Positions 63,991 to 64,000 of a stretch of DNA of 64,000 bases are shown piece by piece. Source of the DNA: Lachnospiraceae bacterium XPB1003 (GTDB taxonomy: Bacteria; Bacillota; Clostridia; Lachnospirales; Lachnospiraceae). The notes beneath the pieces are model-generated. The model was given only the letters and a program-made list of their open reading frames with translations, had not been told where the DNA came from and searched no databases. The stretch lies in contig FMVK01000014.1 of assembly GCA_900102065.1 (NCBI GenBank), forward strand, positions 30,595-94,594, written 5' to 3'. Within the stretch, counting starts at the first letter, position 1; every line of letters begins with the position of its first letter. The position numbers and the translations under genes were made by a program.

Positions 63991-64000
63991 AAAAATTCCG

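Larger units (their letters stand above)
62318..63991 (+). mobile_element. IS3-family insertion sequence
   Basis: Imperfect terminal inverted repeats flank two transposase frames: TAGGGTAGTTGTCACCCACC at 62319-62338 and, on the other strand, TAGGATAGTTGTCACCCTCC at 63990-63971. The layout, the -1 relation between orfA and orfB and the DD(35)E domain are those of IS3. No clear target-site duplication is seen next to the ends. Confidence 0.9.

Overview
The window looks like chromosome from a Lachnospiraceae (Clostridia) bacterium, probably close to Butyrivibrio or Pseudobutyrivibrio. This is inferred from moderate GC, AGGAGG-type ribosome binding sites, Bacillus/Clostridium-type SOS boxes, an NfnAB plus NADP-glutamate dehydrogenase pair, and many Lachnospiraceae-style families. 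No rRNA, tRNA or CRISPR array was seen, and no database search was possible.

Region 1 (1-24.4 kb, housekeeping and regulation). A partial ECF sigma factor and its membrane partner come first. They are followed by a membrane diguanylate cyclase, a PadR repressor with twin operator palindromes and a flavodoxin/SCP2/membrane fusion protein, then an SOS-box operon (DUF3781, SAP-domain protein, MBL hydrolase). Next are SOS-box uvrB-uvrA, trmO, a second diguanylate cyclase, a 1975-residue DUF4011/SF1 helicase/nuclease-like/DUF3320 protein resembling a defence helicase, a small low-complexity membrane protein, nfnA-nfnB and gdhA.

Region 2 (24.6-52.1 kb, polysaccharide locus). After a small Cys-rich protein there is a long, nearly gapless run of same-strand genes for a cell-surface polysaccharide. 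It holds two nucleotide-sugar SDR enzymes (one a UDP-xylose synthase), about a dozen GT2/GT4 transferases, a GT10 fucosyltransferase-like enzyme, a VanZ-TagA fusion, a Wzx flippase and a LicD protein. Embedded in it is a module of MBOAT acyltransferase, FkbH-like enzyme, GT39-like membrane protein, acyl carrier protein, MaoC and SDR. It is reminiscent of the Dlt system but with FkbH chemistry charging the carrier. No initiating phosphoglycosyltransferase and no clear Wzy are visible.

Region 3 (52.2-55.7 kb). A DUF3990 (ADP-ribosyltransferase-like) two-gene pair is followed by a lipoprotein with three VYGPP motifs, a radical SAM/SPASM enzyme, an acylphosphatase and a PARG-like macrodomain hydrolase. 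The lipoprotein/radical SAM pair is a strong candidate for a poorly characterised peptide-modification system.

Region 4 (55.7-64 kb, accessory). Decayed gene fragments and large palindromes surround a truncated ORF6N gene fused to serine-recombinase debris. Then come a Fic protein, an orphan type I methyltransferase (HsdM), a DUF3644 protein, a predicted minus-strand small RNA of about 88 nt with its own promoter and terminator, and an AT-rich gene cut off by an IS3-family element that reaches almost to the window edge. This looks like a defence island being remodelled.
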